This document shows positions 32,042 to 39,906 of a stretch of DNA of 44,405 nt, piece after piece. The DNA lies in assembly GCF_019399235.1 (NCBI RefSeq), contig NZ_JAELVH010000033.1:1-44405 (forward strand), written 5' to 3'. Both the position numbers and the translations under genes were made by a program. Origin of the DNA: Streptomyces poriferorum. Lineage in GTDB: Bacteria > Actinomycetota > Actinomycetes > Streptomycetales > Streptomycetaceae. Under the pieces are notes generated by a model. That model ran no database searches and had not been told where the DNA came from. It saw nothing but the letters and a program-made list of their open reading frames with translations. The stretch's first letter is position 1; every line of letters starts with the position of its first letter.

Positions 32042-33870
32042 GCGGGTTCTCCTTCGTCGTGAACGGCGGGCGCCCCGGAGGACACCCAGAAACGGATGGA
32101 TTCCACGAGCACGACCAGTGCCACGGCGACCGCGAGGGCGGTGAGGGCCACGGTGAAGTCGGAGGCCCCCGTGAGTACGGCGGCGAGTACGGCCACCACC
32201 AGGGTCCGGCCCTCGTGACCGCCGATCGCGCGCACCAGCCACTTCGGCGGGGCGCCGGTGCCGCCTCGGATGCGGTACACCGTGTCGTAGTGATGGTAGG
32301 CGACCGCCGAAACCAGGCCGAAGGCCGCGGGAAGCGCTCCGTCGATGTCGCTGCGCGCGGCCAGGATGAGGATCGTGCAGTACTCCGCCGCCCGGAAGAC
32401 GGGGGGTACGAGCCAGTCGAGTGCGCCCTTGAGCGGGCGGGCGACGGCTATGCCGGAGCAGATCGCGTAGAAGACGGCGGCGGCGATCATCTGCCGGCTG
32501 CCGAAGGGCTGCTGCAGTGCGGCGGCGATCAGCGCGCCGGTACCGACGACCGCCACCACGGGGGCGCTCCAGGCGCCGGGGATCCGGGGGCCGCGGGCCG
32601 CCACGAGTTCGGCGACCGGACCGGAGTCGGCGAGGTCGGCGAGCGCCTGGGCGGCGCGGTCGGTGCGGCGGGCCTTGCGGGTCAGGGACCGCAGCAGCCG
32701 GCCGGCGGTGGTGTAGCAGGCCGCGAAGGTGCAGCCGACGAGGAGCGCGTAGAAGACGATCCGCGGGGTGGTCAGCGCGGTCAGTACGGCGATCATCGCC
32801 CAGCGCTCACCGATCGGGAGCACGATCATGCGGCGCACCCAGACCGTCCAGCCGACGCTGTCGAGCTTGTCGGAGAGGGCGGCCGTGGGGCTGGAGTTCG
32901 CGACCGCGTCGTGGTTCGCCTCGTTGAACGAGAAGTCGATCACGTGGCGGCAGGACTGGAGCACCATCGCGCCGAGCGCCAGCGCCCAGACGTCGTCACC
33001 GCCGCGTGCCGCGCCGAGGGCGAGACCCGCGTAGTAGGCGTACTCCTTGGCCCGGTCGAAGGTGGCGTCGAGCCAGGCGCCCATCGTCGAGTACTGCAGC
33101 GAGTAGCGGGCGAGCTGCCCGTCGGTGCAGTCCAGCACGAAGGAGAAGAGGAGGAGGAGCCCGGCGGCGACGTATCCGCCGCGGGTGCCGGTGGCGGCGC
33201 AGCCGGCCGCGACCAGCGCGGTCAGCAGGGACGCGGTGGTGACCTGGTTCGGGGTGAAGCCGCGGCGCGCGCACCAGCGGGCGATGTAGCGCGAGTACGG
33301 GCTGATGCAGTACGTGGTGAAGAAGCCGTCGCGGGCCTTCACCGCGCCGCGCAGCCGGACCGCCTCGTCGTCGACGGCGGCGACGGCGGACTGTGCGGTG
33401 ACGCGTGCGGCCCCGTCCGCCGGCACGGTGGCGACGAGCGAGCCGAGCTCCGGGCGCTGGACCGCGGTGCCTTCGGCGTCCATGGTGGCGGCGAGCCGGC
33501 CGGGCACGGTGCGGTCGGTGACCGTGACGGTGTTGCCGGGCGGGCCTGGGGGGACGCCTGCGCCGACCGCCTCGGTGGTGGTGCGCAGGGCCCGGACCAG
33601 GGCGGGACGCGCCTCGGGCTGCGCGGTGAGCGCTCCGGGAACGGTGGCGGCGGGGAAGCGGGGGTCGGTCAGTCCGAGCCGTAGGGCGTGAACATGACCG
33701 ACGAAGCGGGGGTCGACGAGGGCGACGCGGCTCTCGGCCGGCACCGCCGACAGCAACCGGGCCGCCTCGGTGACGTCGGCGGCGGTCTGTACGTCGAAGC
33801 CCAGTGACCTCAGATCGTCATGGAGCGAGGATCCGGGTACCGGAGCACCTGTGAGAATGGCGGTCGACAG
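32038..33870 (-). CDS. CDP-alcohol phosphatidyltransferase with DUF5941 domain, probable CTG start
   Basis: This 610-residue membrane protein has three parts. About 1-165 is a soluble domain (STAILTGAPVPGSS, ARFVGHVHALRLG-like text) of unknown function. About 190-420 is a complete CDP-alcohol transferase core with D247-x-x-D250-G-x-x-A-R and D268-x-x-x-D272. A C-terminal membrane part of several spans carries the DUF5941 pattern YHHYDTVYRIRGG with GGHEGRTLVV. No ATG, GTG or TTG lies between an upstream stop and residue 39. CTG at 33870, with AAGGAG nine bases ahead and the conserved N-terminal text right after it, is the best start; TTG 33756 would lose conserved residues. It is the first gene of the envelope operon. 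Confidence 0.83.
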   Translation of the reverse strand: MSTAILTGAPVPGSSLHDDLRSLGFDVQTAADVTEAARLLSAVPAESRVALVDPRFVGHVHALRLGLTDPRFPAATVPGALTAQPEARPALVRALRTTTEAVGAGVPPGPPGNTVTVTDRTVPGRLAATMDAEGTAVQRPELGSLVATVPADGAARVTAQSAVAAVDDEAVRLRGAVKARDGFFTTYCISPYSRYIARWCARRGFTPNQVTTASLLTALVAAGCAATGTRGGYVAAGLLLLFSFVLDCTDGQLARYSLQYSTMGAWLDATFDRAKEYAYYAGLALGAARGGDDVWALALGAMVLQSCRHVIDFSFNEANHDAVANSSPTAALSDKLDSVGWTVWVRRMIVLPIGERWAMIAVLTALTTPRIVFYALLVGCTFAACYTTAGRLLRSLTRKARRTDRAAQALADLADSGPVAELVAARGPRIPGAWSAPVVAVVGTGALIAAALQQPFGSRQMIAAAVFYAICSGIAVARPLKGALDWLVPPVFRAAEYCTILILAARSDIDGALPAAFGLVSAVAYHHYDTVYRIRGGTGAPPKWLVRAIGGHEGRTLVVAVLAAVLTGASDFTVALTALAVAVALVVLVESIRFWVSSGAPAVHDEGEPA

Positions 33871-34128
33871 ACGAACTCACTCCTTGGTGCTGACACGGGT
33901 CGGCGCGCGACAGTGCGGCCCTTGATATGGCCGGCGGCATGTCGGCAGAGGCTATCGGATGAACGGAAGCGGGAGTTCACTGCCCGTTTGTGCTCCGTTC
34001 CGGGGGGACCGGCATCATCCGGCCCCGTCCGCGATCATCATCGTCGATGGCCGCCCCGCCTGACAAAACACGGGTCCCGCGTCACAGGGGGCGGGCATGC
34101 GACGCCGTGCCCCCGTCGCCCGACCCTC
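33871..34128. other. Divergent promoter region, envelope operon and galE
   Basis: This gap separates the first gene of the envelope operon (minus) from galE (plus). AAGGAG for the minus gene lies at its left edge. On the minus strand GATAGCCT near 33950-33957 resembles a -10 box, but no -35 is evident. No gene is seen here. Confidence 0.4.
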
Positions 34129-34134
34129 TAACCT
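34129..34134 (+). promoter_or_regulatory. -10 box of a probable leaderless promoter for galE
   Basis: TAACCT lies seven bases before the galE ATG, and no ribosome-binding site is present, so the mRNA probably starts at the ATG. Confidence 0.5.
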
Positions 34135-34141
34135 GGCCGCC

Positions 34142-35125
34142 ATGACATGGCTGATCACCGGCGGAGCCGGATACATCGGGGCCCACGTGGTGCGGGCGAT
34201 GAGGGGAGCCGGAGAGAGGGTGGTCGTGCTCGACGACCTCTCGACGGGCAATCCGGACCGGCTGGCGGACGACGTGCCGCTGGTCCGGGGCTCGGCGGCC
34301 GACCGTGCGCTGCTGGACCGGGTGCTCGCGGAGCACGGGGTGACCGGTGTGGTGCATCTCGCAGCGAAGAAGCAGGTCGGCGAATCCGTCGAGAAGCCGC
34401 TTCTCTACTACCGGGAGAACGTCACCGGGCTGAACATCCTCCTGGAGGCCGTCGCGGCCGCCGGGGTGCGGCGCTTCCTGTTCTCGTCGTCGGCCGCGGT
34501 CTACGGCGTACCGGAGGCGGAGATGATCACCGAGGCGGCCCCCTGCGTCCCGATCAGTCCCTACGGCGAGACCAAACTCGCCGGCGAGTGGCTGGTGCGG
34601 GCGGCCGGGCAGGCCCACGGGATGTCCACCGGCTGCCTGCGCTACTTCAACGTGGCGGGCGCCGCCGAGCCGCAACTGTCGGACACGGGCGTCTTCAACG
34701 TGATTCCGATGTTCTTCGACCGGCTGACCCGCGGTGAGGCGCCTCGGATCTTCGGGGACGACTACGCCACACCGGACGGCACCTGCATCCGCGACTACAT
34801 CCACGTGGCCGATCTGGCCGACGCGCATCTGGCCGTGGCCCGGCAGCTGGCCGCGCAGGACGGACCCGGGGACCTGACCGTGAACATCGGCCGCGGAGAG
34901 GGCGTCTCGGTGCGCGAGCTCGCCGATCTGGTGGCGGAGGTCACCGGCCACGAGCTGAAGCCGGAGATCGAGCCGCGCCGCGCCGGGGACGCCGCGAAGG
35001 CGGTCGCCTCGTGCGAGCGGATGTCCGGGGAGCTGGGCTGGACGGCCGGGCGCGGGGTGCGCGAGATGGTCGAGTCGGCCTGGCAGGGCTGGCTGCTGCA
35101 CCACCCCGGCCCGGTGGCCGGGTAG
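34142..35125 (+). CDS. galE: UDP-glucose 4-epimerase
   Basis: This 327-residue extended short-chain dehydrogenase/reductase interconverts UDP-glucose and UDP-galactose using bound NAD. The Rossmann motif ITGGAGYIGAHVV is at the N-terminus, VVLDDLSTGNPDRL contains the adenosine-ribose Asp, and the catalytic set is SSSAAVYG plus YGETK (YxxxK). LRYFNVAGA, DGTCIRDYIHVADLADAHL and the C-terminal GDAAKAVASCERMSGELGW are typical of GalE and close relatives. The ATG was chosen from the Rossmann start and the TAACCT box seven bases upstream. It is divergent from the envelope operon and could supply UDP-galactose for the glycosyltransferase there, which is inference. A 12-bp inverted repeat follows its stop. 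Confidence 0.93.
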   Translation: MTWLITGGAGYIGAHVVRAMRGAGERVVVLDDLSTGNPDRLADDVPLVRGSAADRALLDRVLAEHGVTGVVHLAAKKQVGESVEKPLLYYRENVTGLNILLEAVAAAGVRRFLFSSSAAVYGVPEAEMITEAAPCVPISPYGETKLAGEWLVRAAGQAHGMSTGCLRYFNVAGAAEPQLSDTGVFNVIPMFFDRLTRGEAPRIFGDDYATPDGTCIRDYIHVADLADAHLAVARQLAAQDGPGDLTVNIGRGEGVSVRELADLVAEVTGHELKPEIEPRRAGDAAKAVASCERMSGELGWTAGRGVREMVESAWQGWLLHHPGPVAG

Positions 35126-35148
35126 GCGGTCCAGCGGGCCGGTCCGCC

Positions 35149-35182
35149 GCTCTGACCTGCAAGCATTTCCGCAGGTCAGAGC
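35149..35182 (+). terminator. Inverted repeat after galE
   Basis: Perfect 12-bp arms (35149-35160 and 35171-35182) surround a 10-base loop, 23 bases after the galE stop. It is probably a terminator, but the long loop and its position 255 bases before the CDF gene also allow an operator role. Confidence 0.55.
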
Positions 35183-35437
35183 AGTTGACAACGGTGTTCA
35201 GTGCCGTGTTGCCCAATACCCCCCACCCGTAGTTCACTGGCAGTGCCGAACGGCGATGTCTGCCCCGTCAGGCGCGTGCGTGCTGGACGACGCGACGGGG
35301 CAGAGCTCGCCGGGAGGGGCACCGGGGCGTGCTTGGAAGGCAGCGCCGTCCGCCCGCAGGGCAGGCGGGACTTTCAGAGCACAACCCGGGCCCGGACCGT
35401 TCGCGTCCGGGTCCGCAGACGACCGGGAGGCGTCCCC
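35183..35437. other. Leader region of the CDF exporter gene
   Basis: This 255-base stretch precedes the cation diffusion facilitator gene. TTGACA at 35185-35190 is a good -35 hexamer but has no clear -10 at 17-18 bases. GGGAGG at 35425-35430 is the ribosome-binding site of the next gene. No reliable gene is seen. Confidence 0.4.
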
Positions 35438-36379
35438 ATGGGGGCAGGGCACGATCACGGACATGCGCACGGAGGGCCCGCGCCCACCGGCACGGCGGCC
35501 GCCGCGTACAGGGGGCGACTGAGGATCGCGCTGGGCATCACGCTCGCCGTGGCGGTCATGGAGGTCGTCGGAGGTGTGCTGTCGGGCTCCCTCGCGCTGA
35601 TCGCGGACGCCGCCCACATGGCGACCGACGCCCTCGGGCTGGGCATGGCCCTGCTGGCGATCCACTTCGCGAACAAGCCGGCCGGGCCGAACCGGACCTT
35701 CGGCTACGCCCGTGCGGAGATCCTCGCCGCGCTGGCCAACTGTGTCCTGCTGCTCGGGGTGGGCGGCTATCTGCTCTTCGAGGCGGTGGAGCGTTTCATC
35801 ACCCCGGCCGAGACCCGGGGCGGTCTGACGATCGCCTTCGCCCTGGTCGGCCTGGTCGCGAACATGGTGTCGCTGTCCCTGCTGATGCGCGGGCAGAAGG
35901 ACAGCCTCAACGTGCGCGGCGCCTATCTGGAGGTGCTGGCGGACGCCCTGGGCTCGGTGACCGTGCTGGTCTCGGCGGGCATCATCCTGGCGACGGGCTG
36001 GCAGGCCGCGGACCCGGCCGCGTCCCTGGTCATCGGGCTCATGATCGTCCCCCGCACGGTGAAGCTGCTCCGCGAGACGCTGAACGTCCTCCTGGAGTCG
36101 GCGCCGCCGGGGGTCGACATGAGTGAGGTGCGGGACCACATCACAGCCCTGCCCGGGGTGCTGGACGTCCATGACCTGCATGCCTGGACGATCACCTCGG
36201 GAATGCCGGTCCTCTCCGCCCATGTGGTGGTGCATCAGGAGTTCCTCGACTCGATCGGGCACGAGAAGCTCCTCCATGAACTGCAGGGCTGTCTCGGCGA
36301 CCACTTCGACGTCGAGCACTGCACCTTCCAGCTGGAGCCGAGCGGCCACGCCGAGCACGAGGCGAGGCTCTGCCACTGA
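35438..36379 (+). CDS. Cation diffusion facilitator (CzcD-type) metal exporter
   Basis: This 313-residue, six-span antiporter moves Zn(II), or Co/Cd, out of the cytoplasm in exchange for protons. The N-terminus is His-rich (GHDHGHAHG). Span 2 has ADAAHMATDA with the metal-binding HxxxD. Span 5 has AYLEVLADALGSV, giving ExxxD where CzcD proteins usually have HxxxD. The C-terminal ferredoxin-like cytoplasmic domain includes DVHDLHAWTITSG and HVVVH, which are typical. The ATG was chosen from GGGAGG seven bases upstream and the His-rich start; a longer open frame upstream lacks conserved features. It stands alone after galE. Confidence 0.93.
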   Translation: MGAGHDHGHAHGGPAPTGTAAAAYRGRLRIALGITLAVAVMEVVGGVLSGSLALIADAAHMATDALGLGMALLAIHFANKPAGPNRTFGYARAEILAALANCVLLLGVGGYLLFEAVERFITPAETRGGLTIAFALVGLVANMVSLSLLMRGQKDSLNVRGAYLEVLADALGSVTVLVSAGIILATGWQAADPAASLVIGLMIVPRTVKLLRETLNVLLESAPPGVDMSEVRDHITALPGVLDVHDLHAWTITSGMPVLSAHVVVHQEFLDSIGHEKLLHELQGCLGDHFDVEHCTFQLEPSGHAEHEARLCH

Positions 36380-36449
36380 CGCGGGGCCGGGCGAACCCGC
36401 GGTGTAGGGTTTTCGCAGCGATGTACGAATCACTCAAGGGCTGCCCACG

Positions 36450-37046
36450 TTGACCGACGACGACCATTCTCTGGACGACTCGCCTCTTCCTTCCCTTTCC
36501 TCCCCGCATGATCGCGATCCGGGGCACCCGCCCGCCGGAATCCGCTGGGCCACCCGTCCCGAAACCGCTGCCGACATCGCCGCCGTGCACGCGGTCAACG
36601 CCGCCGCGTTCCCGACGGAGGCCGAAGCCGACCTGGTCGACGCCCTGCGCGAGGACCCGTCGGCCTGGCTGCCCGGGCTCGCGTACGTCGCCGAGGCGCC
36701 CGACGGATCCCTCGCCGCCTGCGCCCTGCTGACCCGCTGCCTGGTCGCAGGCGAACCCGCACTCGCACTGGCTCCGGTGGCAACCGCCCCCGCGTATCAG
36801 CGCCGTGGCGCGGGGCAGGCCGTCGTACGGGCCCTGCTCGATGCCGCACGCTTGCGCGGGGAGTCACTGGTCCTGGTGCTCGGCCATCCCGAGTACTACC
36901 CGAAGTTCGGTTTCGTGCCCGCTTCGCGGTACGGAATCCGGCCGGGATTCGAGGTGCCCGACGAGGCGATGATGGCCCTGGTCCTCGATGGTTCCGCGGC
37001 CGTCGCGCGGGGCACGATCGAGTATCCGGCGGCGTTCGGGGTCTGA
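36450..37046 (+). CDS. GNAT family N-acetyltransferase
   Basis: This 198-residue acetyl-CoA-dependent acyltransferase has the acetyl-CoA loop PAYQRRGAGQAVVRALLD (R/Q-x-x-G-x-G/A) in the middle and the strand LVLVLGHPEYYPKFGFVPASRYGIRP after it. This pattern marks the YhbS-like branch. The first 30 residues are low-complexity (DDDHSLDDSPLPSLSSPHDRDPG). The TTG start was chosen for AAGGG nine bases ahead. A TAGGGT at 36404-36409 may be its -10 box. The substrate is unknown. It lies between the metal exporter and idi with no overlap, so co-transcription is not evident. Confidence 0.9.
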   Translation: MTDDDHSLDDSPLPSLSSPHDRDPGHPPAGIRWATRPETAADIAAVHAVNAAAFPTEAEADLVDALREDPSAWLPGLAYVAEAPDGSLAACALLTRCLVAGEPALALAPVATAPAYQRRGAGQAVVRALLDAARLRGESLVLVLGHPEYYPKFGFVPASRYGIRPGFEVPDEAMMALVLDGSAAVARGTIEYPAAFGV

Positions 37047-37194
37047 CGCGCCGTCCGGACCCGGCGCGCCCGGGTGGTGCGGCGGGGCCGGACATGCCAG
37101 CACCCGAAGTGCGGACAAGCCGCTTTTGTACGGCAGACTTGAGCAGACTCGACGGGACCGGCGCTCGGGGCCGAGTCCATAGCGAAGGATGGGT

Positions 37195-37788
37195 ATGCCG
37201 ACCACACCAGCCACCGCGGCGAACAACTCGTCGAACGGCGCAGCAGAAGCGATCATGCTCGAACTGGTCGACGAGAACGGCACCACCATCGGCACGGCGG
37301 AGAAGCTCGCCGCCCACCAGGCACCGGGTCAACTGCACCGGGCGTTCTCCGTGTTCCTCTTCGACGAGCAGGGCCGGCTGTTGCTCCAGCGCCGCGCACT
37401 CGGCAAGTACCACTCCCCCGGTGTCTGGTCCAACACCTGCTGCGGCCACCCCTATCCGGGTGAGGCGCCCTTCGCCGCCGCCGCCCGGCGGACGTACGAG
37501 GAGCTGGGTGTCTCGCCCTCGCTGCTGGCCGAGGCGGGCACGGTGCGCTACAACCACCCGGATCCCGCGTCGGGTCTGGTCGAGCAGGAGTTCAACCACC
37601 TCTTCGTGGGCATGGCCCAGGAGCAGTTGCGGCCGGATCCCGAGGAGGTGGGCGAGACGGCCTTCGTGACGGCCGGGGAGCTGACCGAGCGGCATGCCCG
37701 GGCGCCCTTCTCCGCCTGGTTCATGACGGTGCTGGACGCCGCCCGTCCCGCGATCCGGGAGCTGACCGGACCGTCTGCGGGCTGGTAG
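37195..37788 (+). CDS. idi: Isopentenyl-diphosphate delta-isomerase, type 1
   Basis: This 197-residue Nudix-fold enzyme interconverts IPP and DMAPP, the C5 units for all isoprenoids. LHRAFSVFLFD supplies metal-binding His, WSNTCCGHP carries the catalytic Cys and metal His, and AARRTYEELGV is the Nudix-like Glu-rich segment. YNHPDPASGLVEQEFNHLFVG contains the second catalytic Glu region. The start at 37195 is favoured because GAAGGA at 37184-37189 overlaps the alternative ATG at 37189. With the dxs copy in the hopanoid operon 20 kb away, it adds to isoprenoid supply. From memory, S. coelicolor also has idi (SCO6750) close to its hopanoid genes. Confidence 0.95.
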   Translation: MPTTPATAANNSSNGAAEAIMLELVDENGTTIGTAEKLAAHQAPGQLHRAFSVFLFDEQGRLLLQRRALGKYHSPGVWSNTCCGHPYPGEAPFAAAARRTYEELGVSPSLLAEAGTVRYNHPDPASGLVEQEFNHLFVGMAQEQLRPDPEEVGETAFVTAGELTERHARAPFSAWFMTVLDAARPAIRELTGPSAGW

Positions 37789-37812
37789 GCGCGACCCGCC
37801 GGCGCGGAGGGG

Positions 37813-38268
37813 TCACAGCCGTGTGCTGAGCGGCAGGGCCGCCCAGATGACCTTTCCGCCGCCTGCGGTGTGCTCCACGTCGCAGGTGCCGCCCGCTTCC
37901 CGGGTGATCTCACGGACGAGCAGGAGCCCGCGCCCGCCGGTCTGCGCGTAGTCCGTCTCCAGGGCCGTCGGCCGGTAGGGGTGGTTGTCCTCGACGGACA
38001 CCCTGATCCACTCGGCGCCCACGGCGACCTCGACCGCGAGCTCGGGCGAGAGCAGTGCGGCGTGCTTCACGGCGTTGGTCGCCAGTTCGGAGACGATGAG
38101 CAGCAGACCCTGGGCGATGTCGTCGTCCACGGGGACGCCCTGGCGCTCCAGCAGATCGCGTACGGCGTGCCGGGCCTGGGGTACGGAGACGTCCGTTGCC
38201 GGGGCGGTGAACCGCCAGACCCCTTCGTACGACACGGGCCGGGCGGGGACACTCCCGCGGCTCTCCAT
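37813..38268 (-). CDS. Anti-sigma-factor-type ATP-binding protein (HATPase_c, RsbW-like)
   Basis: This 151-residue protein of the serine kinase/anti-sigma fold is common in Streptomyces. The N box is LIVSELATNAVKHA, the G1 box is VSVEDNHPYRP, and the G2 box is ETDYAQTGGRGLLLVREIT. The whole protein is the ATPase domain with no sensor or membrane part. Such proteins phosphorylate or bind anti-anti-sigma factors or sigma factors. No partner gene lies next to it. The ATG at 38268 has GGAGAG 12 bases ahead; GTG 38304 would add 12 residues. It converges with idi and lies downstream of the HdeD-like gene on the same strand, with 133 bases between. Confidence 0.9.
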   Translation of the reverse strand: MESRGSVPARPVSYEGVWRFTAPATDVSVPQARHAVRDLLERQGVPVDDDIAQGLLLIVSELATNAVKHAALLSPELAVEVAVGAEWIRVSVEDNHPYRPTALETDYAQTGGRGLLLVREITREAGGTCDVEHTAGGGKVIWAALPLSTRL

Positions 38269-38401
38269 TGTCCGTACCCGCTCTCCACTCGGTGGTGACT
38301 GCACGTCGAGTACAGGGTGCGGGGCGTAGTCGGCCCGGTCCGTAGCACTGAACAGAAGTCGACTCCAATCGACGGAACTTGACCGGATCAGCGAGACTTC
38401 G

Positions 38402-39025
38402 TCAGCTTTCGGACCGCTTCTGCTCTTCCTCCGAGAGGCTGTCCGCGTCGGTGCCGGGCGCCATCTGATCCGAGACCATGGACACGATCCGCCGGCCGCC
38501 GACACCGATCGCGATGAGCCCCAGCCCGTCGAAGAGCAGCGCGAGCGAGAAGAAGCAGCCGAGCACGTAGAGGCTGCTGTGCGGCCAGTCGAAGAGGACC
38601 AGCAGCCCGAGCAGCAGTCCGAACGCGCCCTGCAGCAGCGTCCAGCCGAACTGGGGCCCGCGCACCACGACGCTGCCGACGAGGCGGAACACCCCACCCG
38701 TGAGGAACAGCAGCGCGGCGAACATGGTCAGCGCCTCGGCGGTGCCGTGGGGGTGGCGGATGACGACGACTCCGGCGGCGATGTTCAGCGCCGCGACCAC
38801 CACGCCCAGCCAGAAGTAGCTGGTGCCGCGCGACTGGATCGCGTGGAGCAGCCCGACCAGGCCGCCGATGAGCAGCAGCCAGCCGAAGAGGATCATCGAG
38901 GTGAGCGTCGCGACGCCCGTGTAGACGAGGCCGACCAGGCCGGCGACGACGAGCAGGATGCCGAGCAGGGCCAGACCGCTGAAACTGCGGTGGAGCTTCC
39001 TGCCCTCTTTGACGGGATCGGCCAC
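38402..39025 (-). CDS. HdeD-like (DUF308) membrane protein
   Basis: This 207-residue membrane protein has about six hydrophobic spans arranged as the repeated DUF308 pairs, for example LALLGILLVVAGLVGLVYTG, LFGWLLLIGGLVGLLHAI, SYFWLGVVVAALNIAAGVVVI, ALTMFAALLFLTGGVFRLVGS, LLQGAFGLLLGLLVLF and SLYVLGCFFSLALLFDGLGLIAIG. The acidic tail EEEQKRSES is cytoplasmic. The family is linked with acid and general stress in enterobacteria, but its activity is unknown. The GTG start has TGAGGAG seven bases ahead. It is divergent from the enoyl-CoA hydratase gene. Confidence 0.9.
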   Translation of the reverse strand: MADPVKEGRKLHRSFSGLALLGILLVVAGLVGLVYTGVATLTSMILFGWLLLIGGLVGLLHAIQSRGTSYFWLGVVVAALNIAAGVVVIRHPHGTAEALTMFAALLFLTGGVFRLVGSVVVRGPQFGWTLLQGAFGLLLGLLVLFDWPHSSLYVLGCFFSLALLFDGLGLIAIGVGGRRIVSMVSDQMAPGTDADSLSEEEQKRSES

Positions 39026-39092
39026 CAGACACTCCTCAGGGTGCGTACCTGCTTCGCGACCCCTTCTTGATCATAGGTTCGAACGCCATGGA

Positions 39093-39098
39093 TAGCAT
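39093..39098 (+). promoter_or_regulatory. -10 box of a probable leaderless promoter
   Basis: TAGCAT lies seven bases before the ATG at 39106 of the enoyl-CoA hydratase gene. An in-frame ATG at 39088 lies before this box and is less likely to be used. Confidence 0.45.
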
Positions 39099-39105
39099 CC
39101 GGCGT

Positions 39106-39858
39106 ATGGACCGTACGGAACCCAGGCTGGAGCACACCGTCACGGACGGCGTCGCCACCGTCGTCATCAGCAACCCCGCCAAGCGCAACGCGATGACGGC
39201 CGCGATGTGGCAGGCGCTGCCGCTGCTGCTCGAAGGGCTCGCCGCCGACCAGTCGGTGCGCGCCCTGGTGCTGACCGGCGCCGGGGACACCTTCTGTGCC
39301 GGCGCGGACATCTCCTCGCTCCGCGACCCCTCGGGCGCCCCGCAGGGGCTTGCCGTGGAGGCGGAGGAGGCGCTGGCCGCCTTCCCCCGGCCGACGATCG
39401 CCGCGGTGCGCGGCTACTGCGTGGGCGGGGGCAGCCAGCTGGCGGCCGCCTGCGATCTGCGGTTCGCGCAGGAAGGGGCCTCGTTCGGCGTCACCCCGGC
39501 GAAGCTGGGCATCGTCTACCCCGCCTCGTCGACGCGGCGGCTGGTCGCGCTCACCGGGCCGGCGACCGCCAAGCACCTGCTGTTCTCCGGTGAGCTGATC
39601 GGGACGGACCGGGCGCTGCGGACCGGTCTGGTGGACGAGGTGCTGCCCGCGGGAGAGCTGGACAAGCGGGTCGGGGCGTACGTACGGACGCTGGTGTCCC
39701 GTTCGCAGCTGACCCAGGCGGCGGCCAAGGAGTTCGCCGCGGGGCGCGAGGACCGGGACGCGCACTGGGCGGACCAGGCGCGCCGCAGCGGCGACACCGC
39801 GGAAGGCGTCGCCGCGTTTCTGGAGCGCCGCTCGCCCCGTTTCACCTGGCCGGCCTGA
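39106..39858 (+). CDS. Enoyl-CoA hydratase/isomerase family protein
   Basis: This 250-residue crotonase-fold protein handles acyl-CoA thioesters. NPAKRNAMT near the N-terminus, AGDTFCAGADISSL (oxyanion hole) and IAAVRGYCVGGGSQLAAACDLRFA (second oxyanion Gly) are present. The catalytic Glu pair of classical hydratases is not fully kept: the first position is near GGSQLAAACDL with Gln, so isomerase, decarboxylase or other crotonase chemistry is possible. LGIVYPASSTRRL replaces the usual LGLxPGxGGT. The start at 39106 follows from the TAGCAT box; ATG 39088 would add six residues. It converges with the PfpI gene. Confidence 0.9.
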   Translation: MDRTEPRLEHTVTDGVATVVISNPAKRNAMTAAMWQALPLLLEGLAADQSVRALVLTGAGDTFCAGADISSLRDPSGAPQGLAVEAEEALAAFPRPTIAAVRGYCVGGGSQLAAACDLRFAQEGASFGVTPAKLGIVYPASSTRRLVALTGPATAKHLLFSGELIGTDRALRTGLVDEVLPAGELDKRVGAYVRTLVSRSQLTQAAAKEFAAGREDRDAHWADQARRSGDTAEGVAAFLERRSPRFTWPA

Positions 39859-39906
39859 GCGCAGGACCTGCCACTCGGCCTGTGCCGGCTATTCGGTCTG
39901 TTCGAG

